Assembly (NCBI RefSeq): GCF_900637845.1
Contig: NZ_LR134439.1
Span: 1,054,001-1,118,000 of the forward strand
DNA length: 64,000 nucleotides
Direction: 5' to 3'
DNA from: Erysipelothrix rhusiopathiae
Lineage (GTDB): Bacteria; Bacillota_I; Bacilli_A; Erysipelotrichales; Erysipelotrichaceae
The position numbers and the translations under genes are program-made. Under the pieces are notes generated by a model that had not been told where the DNA came from, ran no database searches, and saw nothing but the letters and a program-made list of their open reading frames with translations. This document shows, in pieces, positions 26,121 to 35,900 of this stretch. Numbering within the stretch: the first letter of the stretch is position 1; each line of letters starts with the position of its first letter.

Positions 26121-26781
26121 ACTCTATTCAGTCTTGATCTTAACAGTTGCTGTCTCCGCCTTGTTTTATGTTATTGGTACTAAACTTAAAGATTTAACGC
26201 TTGAGGAACGTCCGAAAGGATTAGCCCTTAAAGCCGTTCTTTATGTTCAAACCATAACTACGTTTACTGTGCAGAACATGGGAGAAAAACATGGGAAGCG
26301 CATGGCGGCGTACATTGGGAGTGTGTTTATTTACATTCTCTTAGCAAATATGATGGGTTTAACGGGATTAGAAGCACCGACAAGTAACTATAGTGTTACA
26401 CTCGTTCTCGCAATTATAACGTTTGTTCTCATCCAAATTGCAAAGATTGACGCGAATGGTGCCAAGGGATATATCAAAGGTTTCTTTGAACCATTCTTCC
26501 CGTTTGTAATTCCAAACTTTTTCGGTACTGTTGCACCGCTCATAAGTTTGTCATTACGTTTATTTGGGAACGTATTATCGGGAACGGTCATTATGACATT
26601 ACTCTATACGTTTACAGCGTGGTTAAGTAGTTTTGTTCCAGTAATTGGTGGATTCAACTTTATGGGTGTTATTGTAGCCCCAGTATTGCATTTATATTTT
26701 GATTTATTTTCTGCATTTTTGCAGGCATTTATATTTATATCATTGACATCAATTTTAATTGCTGTCGAGTATTCAGAATAA
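26107..26781 (+). CDS. atpB: F0F1 ATP synthase subunit a
   Basis: 224-residue stator channel subunit that carries ions to and from the c ring. About five helices; the essential Arg lies in SLRLFGNVLSG (about residue 150), followed by the conserved FDLFSAFLQAFIFISLT near the C-terminus. The start at 26107 is preceded by AAAGGAG; an in-frame reading from 26056 is inside atpI without a site. Short for the family (usually about 240), like many Firmicute versions. Confidence 0.95.
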   Translation: MVQSELYSVLILTVAVSALFYVIGTKLKDLTLEERPKGLALKAVLYVQTITTFTVQNMGEKHGKRMAAYIGSVFIYILLANMMGLTGLEAPTSNYSVTLVLAIITFVLIQIAKIDANGAKGYIKGFFEPFFPFVIPNFFGTVAPLISLSLRLFGNVLSGTVIMTLLYTFTAWLSSFVPVIGGFNFMGVIVAPVLHLYFDLFSAFLQAFIFISLTSILIAVEYSE

Positions 26782-26793
26782 GGAGGATTTAAA

Positions 26794-27036
26794 ATGGATA
26801 CAGTTAGTGTTGGAAGAGGGTTAGTAGCGATTGCTGCTGCTTTAGCGGTTATGACAGGGATTTTCTCAACAATTGGACAAGGTTATGCAGCGGCTAAAGC
26901 TGTAGAGGCAGTTGGAAAAAATCCAGAAGCAGAAAGTAAAATCCGTGCTATGTTAATTCTTGGTGCTGGTATTGCTGAAACAGCTGCTATTTATGGTATG
27001 TTAATTTCATTCTTGTTAATCTTTGTATTTAAGTAA
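26794..27036 (+). CDS. atpE: F0F1 ATP synthase subunit c
   Basis: 80-residue hairpin forming the rotor ring. The ion-binding carboxylate is Glu62 in GIAETAAIYG. Gln29 in helix 1 (IGQGYAAAKAVE) and Thr63 next to Glu62 give the Gln ... Glu-Ser/Thr arrangement that coordinates Na+ in rings such as that of Ilyobacter; proton-type rings usually lack this pair. The Pro four residues before the Gln in Na+ rings is Ser25 here. GGAGG precedes the ATG. Confidence 0.97.
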   Translation: MDTVSVGRGLVAIAAALAVMTGIFSTIGQGYAAAKAVEAVGKNPEAESKIRAMLILGAGIAETAAIYGMLISFLLIFVFK

Positions 27037-27053
27037 GATATTAGGAGGGTTCT

Positions 27054-27566
27054 ATGACTATCGATATTGCACAAAAGTTAATGCCAAATCTCTTGACGAT
27101 GGCAGCTCAGCTTGGTGCTACATTCGTAATATATTTGATGTATAAAAAATATTTACACGAACCTGTTCAAGAATACTTAGAAAAACGTTCGGAATTAATT
27201 GAGAGCGAAGTAAAAGAAGCAGAAGCACTTAAGCTAGAATCAAAAAAACTTAAAGAAGAACAACGTCATGAGTACGTTGTCGCAATGGAGCGCCTGAAAA
27301 AAATTGAGGGTGACATGATGAGTGACGCTGAAGCAAAACGCAAAGATATTATTGCGTCTGCTCAGGTTGAAATCGATCGTCGTGAAGCTGCATTGCAAAA
27401 AGAATATGAATTAGAAAAGAAAAAACTCTATACAGAAGTTCAACAGTACATGCTTGAGGTGGCGGTGGATGTAAACCGTAAGGTTTTACAAGACGCTGCA
27501 CTGAATGATACGAAGATGATGGATGATCTTGCGAAGGAAATGAATGCTTATGATTATAAGCACTAA
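27054..27566 (+). CDS. atpF: F0F1 ATP synthase subunit b
   Basis: 170-residue peripheral stalk: one N-terminal helix (about 14-30) followed by a long, charged coiled coil to the end. Overlaps atpH by 23 bases. Confidence 0.93.
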   Translation: MTIDIAQKLMPNLLTMAAQLGATFVIYLMYKKYLHEPVQEYLEKRSELIESEVKEAEALKLESKKLKEEQRHEYVVAMERLKKIEGDMMSDAEAKRKDIIASAQVEIDRREAALQKEYELEKKKLYTEVQQYMLEVAVDVNRKVLQDAALNDTKMMDDLAKEMNAYDYKH

Positions 27567-28083
27567 AGTCTACGCAGAAGCACTTTATCAAGTAGGGGTT
27601 GAAACACGTAAACCTCTCGAATTCTATGAAGCGTTACAAACATTTCAAGAATTTTTGAACGATGAAGAATTTAATCGTATTATGGTGGCAACGTTTTTAG
27701 ATCAGAATGCGTTGACACCAGTATGGAATGAATTGGGAAAAATATTTCCTCAAGAGGTTGTGAAATTTCTTGGCATGATTCAAGATGCGAAACTTATGAG
27801 CGATTTTAGTCGTGTTTTACGCGAATATCGTGATTTCCTTGAAGAAGGTAAGCATCTCAATGTTGTTGAAGTTACAAGTCCAAAGGTTTTAACTGAGGAT
27901 GAAAAAGGCCAATTGATGCATAATTTAAAAACGCGATATGAAGGTGTTTTTGAAGTTGCGTATCATGTTGACGATTCGTTGATTAATGGTCTTGTGGTGC
28001 GTGTCAACCATGATATTTATGACACGAGTATTAAAAGTAAGTTAGATCGAATCTTAAACCAGGGAGGATTAGAGAATGAGTAA
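27544..28083 (+). CDS. atpH: F0F1 ATP synthase subunit delta
   Basis: 179-residue stator protein joining b to F1. N-terminal helical bundle ([10 protein letters not shown] near 9) and C-terminal strand region ending [23 protein letters not shown], typical of OSCP/delta. The first of two near ATGs (27544, 27550) is used; AAGGA lies 5 bases before the first. It overlaps atpF by 23 and atpA by 8 bases. Confidence 0.93.
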   Translation: MLMIISTKVYAEALYQVGVETRKPLEFYEALQTFQEFLNDEEFNRIMVATFLDQNALTPVWNELGKIFPQEVVKFLGMIQDAKLMSDFSRVLREYRDFLEEGKHLNVVEVTSPKVLTEDEKGQLMHNLKTRYEGVFEVAYHVDDSLINGLVVRVNHDIYDTSIKSKLDRILNQGGLENE

Positions 28084-29596
28084 CCAAACTGAAAACATCT
28101 TACAGATGTTAAAGGAAAAAATAAGTACTATCGAATTTGATGAAGCCAATGTTGATGTTGGTAAAGTGTTCAAAGTTGGTGATGGTATTGCCTTCGTGCG
28201 TGGTTTAGATCAAGTTCTATCTGGTGAGATGCTCCGTTTCAATGATGAAGTATTTGGTTTAGCTCTAAACTTAGAAGAAAACCAAGTAGGGGTTGTACTT
28301 TTAGGGAATGACAAACTTGTAAAAGAAGGGGATGTTGTTTACCGTACAAACCATATTATTGAAGTAGGTGTTGGCGATGCCCTTTTAGGACGTGTCGTTA
28401 ATGCTTTAGGTCAACCAATTGATGGTCAAGGACCAGTTGAGACTGTAGATGTACGTCCAATTGAACGTGTAGCTCCAGGTGTTATGACGCGTAAATCTGT
28501 TCATGAACCACTTCATACGGGGATTAAGGTCGTTGACTCAATGATTCCTATTGGAAAAGGTCAACGGGAATTAATCATCGGAGACCGTCAAACAGGTAAA
28601 ACAAGTATTGCTTTAAATGCTATTTTGAATCAAAAAGGTCAAAACGTTAAGTGTATTTATGTTGCAATTGGACAAAAAGCTTCAACGGTTGCGATGGTTG
28701 TTGAAAAACTAAAAGAGCATGATGCACTTGAATATACTGTTGTTGTCTCAAGTACTGCAAGTGAGTTAGCACCGCTGCAATACCTTGCACCTTATACAGG
28801 TTGTGCAATTGGTGAACATTGGATGGATAACGGCGAAGATGTTCTAATTGTCTATGATGATTTATCTAAACACGCTGTTGCATACCGAACAATTTCACTG
28901 CTATTAAGAAGACCAGCAGGTCGTGAAGCGTATCCTGGAGATGTTTTCTATCTTCATTCACGTTTACTCGAACGTTCTGCAAAGCTGAATGAAAATTACG
29001 GGGGCGGATCGATGACTGCGTTACCAATTATTGAAACGCAAGCAGGTGATATTTCAGCCTACATCCCTACAAATGTAATTTCAATTACAGATGGTCAGTT
29101 ATTCTTAAACTTAGATTCATTCAATAGTGGTGTTCGTCCTGCTGTAGATAGTGGAATGTCTGTATCCCGTGTAGGATCAGCAGCTCAAACTAAAGCAATG
29201 AAACATGTAGCATCGTCACTAAAACTAGAACTTGCAACGTATCATGAATTATTGAGTTTTGCTCAATTTAGTTCAGATATTGATGAAGCAACACAAAAAA
29301 CGATCGACCATGGTCGTCGTTTAACTGAGCTTCTTAAACAAGGTGCGCTTACAAAGACACCGCATGAGTTGATGATTATTAGTATGTTCTTAAACAAATA
29401 TGGCTATCTTGATCAATTAGAGGTTAAAGAAGTTTTACCGTTTGAGAAACACTTACATGGTCGTTTTGTTCAAACACATACAGATGTTCTTGAACGTATT
29501 AAAAAAGACTATGTCTTGGATGATGTATTAATTGAAGACTTAAAAACAATTATTGATGAAGAAATAAGTGATTTTAAGGCGGCGCATCATGCCTAA
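28076..29596 (+). CDS. atpA: F0F1 ATP synthase subunit alpha
   Basis: 506-residue non-catalytic nucleotide-binding subunit. P-loop GDRQTGKTS at about 169-177, arginine-finger region [11 protein letters not shown]-like stretch ([15 protein letters not shown], about 361), C-terminal helical domain. Normal length. GGGAGG before the ATG inside atpH; overlaps atpG by eight bases. Confidence 0.98.
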   Translation: MSNQTENILQMLKEKISTIEFDEANVDVGKVFKVGDGIAFVRGLDQVLSGEMLRFNDEVFGLALNLEENQVGVVLLGNDKLVKEGDVVYRTNHIIEVGVGDALLGRVVNALGQPIDGQGPVETVDVRPIERVAPGVMTRKSVHEPLHTGIKVVDSMIPIGKGQRELIIGDRQTGKTSIALNAILNQKGQNVKCIYVAIGQKASTVAMVVEKLKEHDALEYTVVVSSTASELAPLQYLAPYTGCAIGEHWMDNGEDVLIVYDDLSKHAVAYRTISLLLRRPAGREAYPGDVFYLHSRLLERSAKLNENYGGGSMTALPIIETQAGDISAYIPTNVISITDGQLFLNLDSFNSGVRPAVDSGMSVSRVGSAAQTKAMKHVASSLKLELATYHELLSFAQFSSDIDEATQKTIDHGRRLTELLKQGALTKTPHELMIISMFLNKYGYLDQLEVKEVLPFEKHLHGRFVQTHTDVLERIKKDYVLDDVLIEDLKTIIDEEISDFKAAHHA

Positions 29597-30371
29597 TACT
29601 TCAGGTATAAAAAAACGTATAAAATCCATAACTTCAACTCAAAAAATTACTAAGGCAATGAAACTTGTTTCCTTAAGTAAATTACAACGTTATCGTGATC
29701 AAATGAGTGAGTTCAAAGATTACTATGAAGCGGTTACTAAAGTTTCAGAACAATTTATTCATTTTGATGAAGCGATTATTGATGACACACCACGACTATA
29801 TCTTGTTGTCATGCCAGATTTAGGGTTATGTTCTGCATATACCCAAGGTCTAGCACGTAAACTCCTAGAAGTTTACCGCGAAGATGACATGGTCATCAGT
29901 CTTGGTGCACAAGCTTACGATTTTTTACAAACTCGAGGTGTAAACATCATTAATCCTGAGGTATCAAGTGAGCGTATTGAACTACACGATATTATCAAAA
30001 CGATTGATCCGTTTGTATCAACACATCAAATTGTCGCAATCATACCAGAGTATGAAAATGCGATGACTCTTGAATTTAAACTTCATATTTTGAATACCAA
30101 ATCAAGTGGTCGTCGTGATGATGTCATCTATGAACCAAGCTTTGAAGAAGCATCGGAAATGATGATTAAACAATCACTGATGAGTCTCGTTAAATTTACA
30201 TATCTAACTTCAAAAGTTAGTGAACATACAACACGTCGGATTGCTATGGAAAAAGCAACTGATAGTGCTCAAGATATGATTGACGATCTTGGCCGCAAGT
30301 ATAATCGAGTGCGTCAAGAGGCAATCACACAAGAAATATCAGAAATTGTTTCTGGAATGGAGGTTTCTTAG
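29589..30371 (+). CDS. atpG: F0F1 ATP synthase subunit gamma (short)
   Basis: Central shaft. N-terminal helix signature [19 protein letters not shown] is intact, as is the C-terminal RNRARQ-like [17 protein letters not shown]. The middle domain is divergent: the usual SDRGLCGGFN is [10 protein letters not shown]. 260 residues against about 285 in Bacillus, so loops in the Rossmann-like domain are trimmed. The start at 29589 follows AAGGCGG; the longer reading from 29568 is inside atpA. Confidence 0.94.
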   Translation: MPNTSGIKKRIKSITSTQKITKAMKLVSLSKLQRYRDQMSEFKDYYEAVTKVSEQFIHFDEAIIDDTPRLYLVVMPDLGLCSAYTQGLARKLLEVYREDDMVISLGAQAYDFLQTRGVNIINPEVSSERIELHDIIKTIDPFVSTHQIVAIIPEYENAMTLEFKLHILNTKSSGRRDDVIYEPSFEEASEMMIKQSLMSLVKFTYLTSKVSEHTTRRIAMEKATDSAQDMIDDLGRKYNRVRQEAITQEISEIVSGMEVS

Positions 30372-32156
<1,785 letters not shown>

Positions 32157-32160
<4 letters not shown>

Positions 32161-33497
32161 AACGTAAATTTAAAAAACTTACAATTCCTCAATATATTGC
32201 ACTTGGTTTCGCACTAACAATTTTTGTTGGTGCGACCTTGTTGTCTTTGCCAATATCAAGTCAAAGTGGCCATGCAACAAATTTTCTGGATGCATTATTT
32301 ACAGCGACATCTGCAGTATGTGTGACCGGCCAGGTTACGCTTAATACAGCAGAACATTGGAACTATTTTGGAAAAACGGTAATCATTACTTTAATTGAAA
32401 TTGGTGGACTTGGGTTCATGTCAATTATCGTGATGTTTTTTGTCTTTATAGGAAAACGTCTAAACTTACGTCAGCGTTTGATTGTTCGTGAAGCCATTAA
32501 TACGGATAGCCTATCGGATGCGCAGTTCTTAATTCGATATATTATTCGATTTTCACTTACGATTCAAGCAATTGGTGCGGCACTTTTAGCGATTGATTTT
32601 ATTCCGAGATTTGGTTTATTCAAAGGTATTTATTTCTCTGTATTCCATAGTATATCCGCATTTTGTAATGCTGGATTTGATTTATTTGGAGACAGTTTGG
32701 AAGGTTTTACTCGAAATCCACTTGTGATTCTCACAATTGGTGGACTTATAGTCGTGGGTGGCTTAGGGTTTATCGTCTGGCGTGATGTGTTATCGTACCG
32801 ACGGAATCGTAAATTACTTATGCATACCAAAATTACACTGATAACGACACTTTCAATCTTAGGCGTAAGCTTCTTACTCTTTTGGTTGAGTGAAAGTCGC
32901 AATGGAACCTTTGCGGATTTACCATTCCATATGCAACTTATAAATTATCTGTTCATGGCGATTACCCCGCGTACGGCAGGTTATGCGAATGTTAACTATG
33001 CGACGGTTTCGTCGATGGGTATTTTTGTTACAATTCTCTTAATGTTTATTGGGGCTTCGGCGGGTTCAACCGGTGGTGGTGTTAAAGTAACAACTGTTGC
33101 TACCATTGTACTCTTTGTTCGTGCTAAGTTAAGAGATGAACAAACACACTTTAAGAATCGATCCATCTCTCATGAAAAAGTAGAGAAGGCGCTCTTAATT
33201 GTATTTGCTGGGATTATTATGGTCTTACTTGCTTCACTCATACTTCTGATAACAGAAACGATACCTGAGCGTTACGGTATTGAGTATGTGCTGGTAGAAG
33301 TATTCTCGTGTTTTGGTACCGTAGGTCTTACAATGGGACTTACACCAAATCTTACTGTGATTGGTAAAATTGTATTAATCGTATTAATGTTTGCTGGACG
33401 TATTGGATTATTAACATTCTTCCTCTCGTTTGGTGGCCGTGCAGAAAAGAAAGAACCGTTAATTCGTTACCCGGAAGGGAATGTCTTAATTGGATAA
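32157..33497 (+). CDS. ktrB: TrkH/KtrB-type K+ (Na+-coupled) transporter membrane subunit
   Basis: 446-residue ion channel subunit with four pseudo-repeats. The four selectivity loops are visible: AVCVTGQVT (about 57), AFCNAGFDLF (about 170), TPRTAGYANV (about 276) and CFGTVGLTMG (about 387), each with the key Gly. Length matches KtrB rather than the longer TrkH. It starts within the atpC stop (ATGA) and is followed 12 bases later by ktrA. KtrAB is a Na+-dependent K+ uptake system in characterised bacteria. Confidence 0.94.
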
Positions 33498-33509
33498 AGG
33501 AGCGAAATA

Positions 33510-34184
33510 ATGACAAATAAAACTGTTGCTATCTTAGGGCTTGGATTATTTGGAGCATCGATTGCGAAAACATTAGCGCGACATAAAGTTGATGTTATTG
33601 CGATGGATTCGAAAATGGAACGTGTTGAAGAAGTAGCGAATTTAGTGGAGCATGCTGTTCAAGCCGACTTCACCAAACTTGAACAACTCGAAGCTGCGGA
33701 TGTCGCAAATGCCGATATCGCAATTATTGCGTCGGGAGAACGTTTGGAATCCACAATCCTCGGTGTTCTAAATCTTAAAAAGTTGGGTTGTAAACATGTT
33801 ATTGTGAAAACAAAAAATATGGATTACTATGAAGTTCTGAAAAAAGTAGGTGCTGATCGTGTCGTGTTACCTGAAGTAGAAATGGGAAAACGACTTGCGA
33901 ATGAGATTGCGAAACATAGTGTAATTGATGCCTTGAGAATTGATGATCGATACAATATTGTCGAGATTCATGCACTTTCATCATGGTATGGTAGAAGCAT
34001 TAACGACTTAAACCTTCGTCAAGAGTATGGTTTTAATATTCTTGGGATGAAGTGTGATAATAATCAAGAGTTTCAAATTCTTGTGAGTCCAGAATACAAA
34101 GTACGTGAAGGGGATCTCTTCTTTGTACTTGTAGAAGAAAAAGACTTACAACGATTTAATGATCTAGAAGATCACAATGAATAA
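33510..34184 (+). CDS. ktrA: KtrA/TrkA-type regulatory NAD(P)/ATP-binding subunit
   Basis: 224-residue RCK protein gating KtrB. N-terminal RCK-N Rossmann motif GLGLFGASIAKTLARH (residues 9-24), acidic strand end VIAMDSK, then the C-terminal TrkA_C domain (about 140-220, from IDDRYNIVEI). Last gene of the atp-ktr operon, closed by a strong terminator. Confidence 0.93.
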   Translation: MTNKTVAILGLGLFGASIAKTLARHKVDVIAMDSKMERVEEVANLVEHAVQADFTKLEQLEAADVANADIAIIASGERLESTILGVLNLKKLGCKHVIVKTKNMDYYEVLKKVGADRVVLPEVEMGKRLANEIAKHSVIDALRIDDRYNIVEIHALSSWYGRSINDLNLRQEYGFNILGMKCDNNQEFQILVSPEYKVREGDLFFVLVEEKDLQRFNDLEDHNE

Positions 34185-34190
34185 GAAAGG

Positions 34191-34218
34191 GACAATCTTT
34201 AAAAGATTGTCTTTTTTT
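34191..34218 (+). terminator. terminator of atp-ktr operon
   Basis: Nine-pair stem GACAATCTT / AAGATTGTC followed by seven T. Confidence 0.88.
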
Positions 34219-34230
34219 GATGCAAATCAC

Positions 34231-34258
34231 TTTACTATTATACCGTAGGGGGTATAAT
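34231..34258 (+). promoter_or_regulatory. trxA promoter with overlapping CstR-type operator (op1)
   Basis: TTTACT, 16 bases, TATAAT (34253-34258). The operator is TATACC, six bases (GTAGGG), GGTATA at 34239-34256, so its right arm forms the -10. The same element recurs at 35764-35781 before the divergent gene. Binding of the repressor encoded at 34970 would block polymerase directly. Confidence 0.8.
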
Positions 34259-34297
34259 AGAGTCATAAGGTAAATAACCAAAAGGAGTGTAACAATT

Positions 34298-34609
34298 ATG
34301 GCATTACATATAACAGATAAAGACTTTAAAGAACAAACCTCAGAGGGACTCGTATTTGTAGATTTCTTCGCTGAATGGTGTGGACCATGTAAAATGCTTG
34401 CACCTGTAATTGATGAACTTGCAGAAAAATACGAAGGTAAAATCAAAGTTGCGAAGTTAGACATTGATGAAAACCGTCAAACTGCTACAGAGTTTAACGT
34501 TATGAGTATCCCAACAATGATCTTGTTTAAAGATGGAGAACCTGTTGAGAAAATCAGTGGCTTCCAACCAAAACAAGCGCTTGAGAAATACTTAGACAGT
34601 AAAATATAA
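34298..34609 (+). CDS. trxA: thioredoxin
   Basis: 103-residue classical thioredoxin with the WCGPC active site (Cys28, Cys31), the VDFFAEW strand before it and the cis-Pro segment SIPTMILF. AAGGAG precedes the ATG. It is expressed from a promoter overlapped by a CstR-type operator and is followed by rhodanese and the CstR-like regulator, so it probably serves in persulfide/polysulfide reduction as well as general disulfide reduction. Confidence 0.95.
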   Translation: MALHITDKDFKEQTSEGLVFVDFFAEWCGPCKMLAPVIDELAEKYEGKIKVAKLDIDENRQTATEFNVMSIPTMILFKDGEPVEKISGFQPKQALEKYLDSKI

Positions 34610-34620
34610 TCGTAAAGATA

Positions 34621-34656
34621 TGATATAATGTGGCATACGCCACATTATATTTTTTA
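34621..34656 (+). terminator. trxA terminator that also contains an extended -10
   Basis: Twelve-pair perfect stem (ATATAATGTGGC 34623-34634 with its complement 34639-34650), loop ATAC, then a T run: a strong intrinsic terminator. Its left edge reads TG-a-TATAAT (34621-34629), an extended -10 whose start would fall in the loop and feed the rhodanese gene. Confidence 0.8.
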
Positions 34657-34670
34657 GGAAGGGTATGAGT

Positions 34671-34973
34671 ATGTATAAAACTATTATGACCCCAGAATTG
34701 GAATCACTGTTAAGTCGTAAAGAAAATTTGAATATTGTTGATGTTCGGGATGTATGGGAGTTTGAAAGTGGCCATATCAAAGGTGCGCTGAATATTCCTC
34801 TTGGTGAATTGGAAGACCAGTATAAGAAGCTTTCTAAAGACAAGATGTATCATATCATTTGTCTAACCGGTCATCGTTCTCAAGAAGCGTCACGTTTTCT
34901 TTCGAATCAAGGATTTAACGTTGTGAATGTAATGGGCGGTATGTCGATTTATAAGGGAGCGATGTCACAATGA
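34671..34973 (+). CDS. single-domain rhodanese (sulfurtransferase)
   Basis: 100-residue rhodanese domain. The active loop CLTGHRS places the persulfide-bearing Cys64 and Arg69. N-terminal IVDVRDVWEFESGHIKGALNI is the typical first half. Start taken at 34671, seven bases after AGGAAGGG; an ATG at 34665 is too close. It overlaps cstR by four bases. Likely role: carrying or dispersing sulfane sulfur under control of the adjacent regulator. Confidence 0.92.
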   Translation: MYKTIMTPELESLLSRKENLNIVDVRDVWEFESGHIKGALNIPLGELEDQYKKLSKDKMYHIICLTGHRSQEASRFLSNQGFNVVNVMGGMSIYKGAMSQ

Positions 34974-35218
34974 CATGTGAAAAACAATTATTAAACCGTT
35001 TAAAACGTGCTGAAGGCCAGATACGTGGTGTTACGCGTATGCTTGAAGAAGGCGAGAGCTGTCAAGATGTTTTGGTTCAGTTAACGGCTGTACGATCAAG
35101 TGTTGATCGTATTATTAAATTAATAGCAGTAGATAATCTACTTGATTGTGTAGATGAATCCGGTCGTGATCATGAACGTGTTCAAGATGCGATTAATCTC
35201 ATTGTAAAGTCTCGCTAA
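34970..35218 (+). CDS. cstR: CsoR/CstR-family repressor, persulfide-sensing (CstR) type
   Basis: 82-residue all-helical DUF156 repressor. Cys31 and Cys60 are present, matching the reactive pair of characterised CstR. The position that is the copper-ligand His in CsoR (four residues before the second Cys) is Asn56. This favours sulfane-sulfur sensing over copper. It is coupled to the rhodanese by an ATGA overlap, and two near-identical operators flank the locus. The reading of function is by family knowledge plus these residues; no binding is shown here. Confidence 0.87.
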   Translation: MTCEKQLLNRLKRAEGQIRGVTRMLEEGESCQDVLVQLTAVRSSVDRIIKLIAVDNLLDCVDESGRDHERVQDAINLIVKSR

Positions 35219-35241
35219 TGAGACACTATAAACGATAAGTA

Positions 35242-35272
35242 AAAAGCACCTATGCAGTAGGTGCTTTTATTT
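35242..35272. terminator. bidirectional terminator between cstR and the membrane gene
   Basis: Eleven-pair stem AAAAGCACCTA / TAGGTGCTTTT, 5-base loop; contains the stop codon of the minus-strand gene. Confidence 0.85.
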
Positions 35273-35735
35273 TACATGTTGTATTATTGATTTCATAACG
35301 TGTCCAGACAAGTCCGAGAAGGATTAGTACTAATGAAAGTAATTTGTACGGAAGTCCGGCTAACGGAAGGGCCATAACCGAGAAGGCAATTCCGATATTT
35401 GCGAAGAATGCAATAACACAAGGTGTACATCCATAGGTAAGAATTCCGAATAGAATCGATACAAAGCTGAGATTTGCACCTTTACTTTCGATACCTTTTA
35501 GATCCACCATAATTGTATTTAAAACCATTAAGAGACCACTGAGAAGCGCCATTAATAGATTTATAAACACATTGATAATAACGAGATACATACCATATTC
35601 AAGTATCATCTCACGGTAACTAAGGTTGAAGGAATCAATCAGCGTATAGATTGCGAGAAAGAAAATCGAAAATAACGCAAGTTTCATCAACGACCTCGAT
35701 GACTTTAGTTTTTGTAATGCTTCATTAAACATCAT
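35250..35735 (-). CDS. small membrane protein with intramembrane CxxC, CstR-regulated
   Basis: I do not recognise the family. 161 residues with four likely membrane helices (about 17-37, 46-75, 88-118, 121-147). Cys103 and Cys106 form a CTPC pair inside helix 3, and a third Cys (154) is in the short C-terminal tail. It could move or sense a thiol or sulfur compound, by analogy with transporters in known cst loci, but its sequence does not resemble TauE or PmpA types by eye. GAGGTGG precedes tandem ATGs. Its promoter carries the second operator on its -10. Confidence 0.75.
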   Translation of the reverse strand: MMFNEALQKLKSSRSLMKLALFSIFFLAIYTLIDSFNLSYREMILEYGMYLVIINVFINLLMALLSGLLMVLNTIMVDLKGIESKGANLSFVSILFGILTYGCTPCVIAFFANIGIAFSVMALPLAGLPYKLLSLVLILLGLVWTRYEINNTTCKIKAPTA

Positions 35736-35761
35736 TGTCCACCTCTAATTATTACAAACTC

Positions 35762-35781
35762 ATTATACCACAGGGGGTATA
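35762..35781 (-). promoter_or_regulatory. CstR-type operator (op2) over the -10 of the membrane gene
   Basis: TATACC, six bases (ACAGGG), GGTATA at 35764-35781. On the minus strand the outer arm becomes TATAAT (35762-35767), giving the same operator/-10 overlap as op1. The -35 is weak. Confidence 0.8.
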
Positions 35782-35826
35782 TAAAAATAGTAATATGCTT
35801 TTAATTGCATATGAATCAATTAATAT

Positions 35827-35855
35827 TTGACATCACCACTCTAGGGTGGTATCTT
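35827..35855 (+). promoter_or_regulatory. promoter of beta-galactosidase-like gene with internal palindrome
   Basis: Consensus TTGACA, 17-base spacer, TATCTT with extended TG. The spacer holds ACCAC-TCTAGG-GTGGT (35835-35850), an almost perfect palindrome suited to a repressor. Confidence 0.8.
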
Positions 35856-35858
35856 TTT

Positions 35859-35872
35859 AGAAAGCGCATTCA
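35859..35872 (+). promoter_or_regulatory. probable cre (CcpA) site
   Basis: AGAAAGCGCATTCA matches TGNNARCGNWWWCA at 13 of 14 positions and lies at the predicted start of transcription, where CcpA would block. Confidence 0.6.
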
Positions 35873-35900
35873 GATGCATATTTTATAAGGGGGCGAAATC

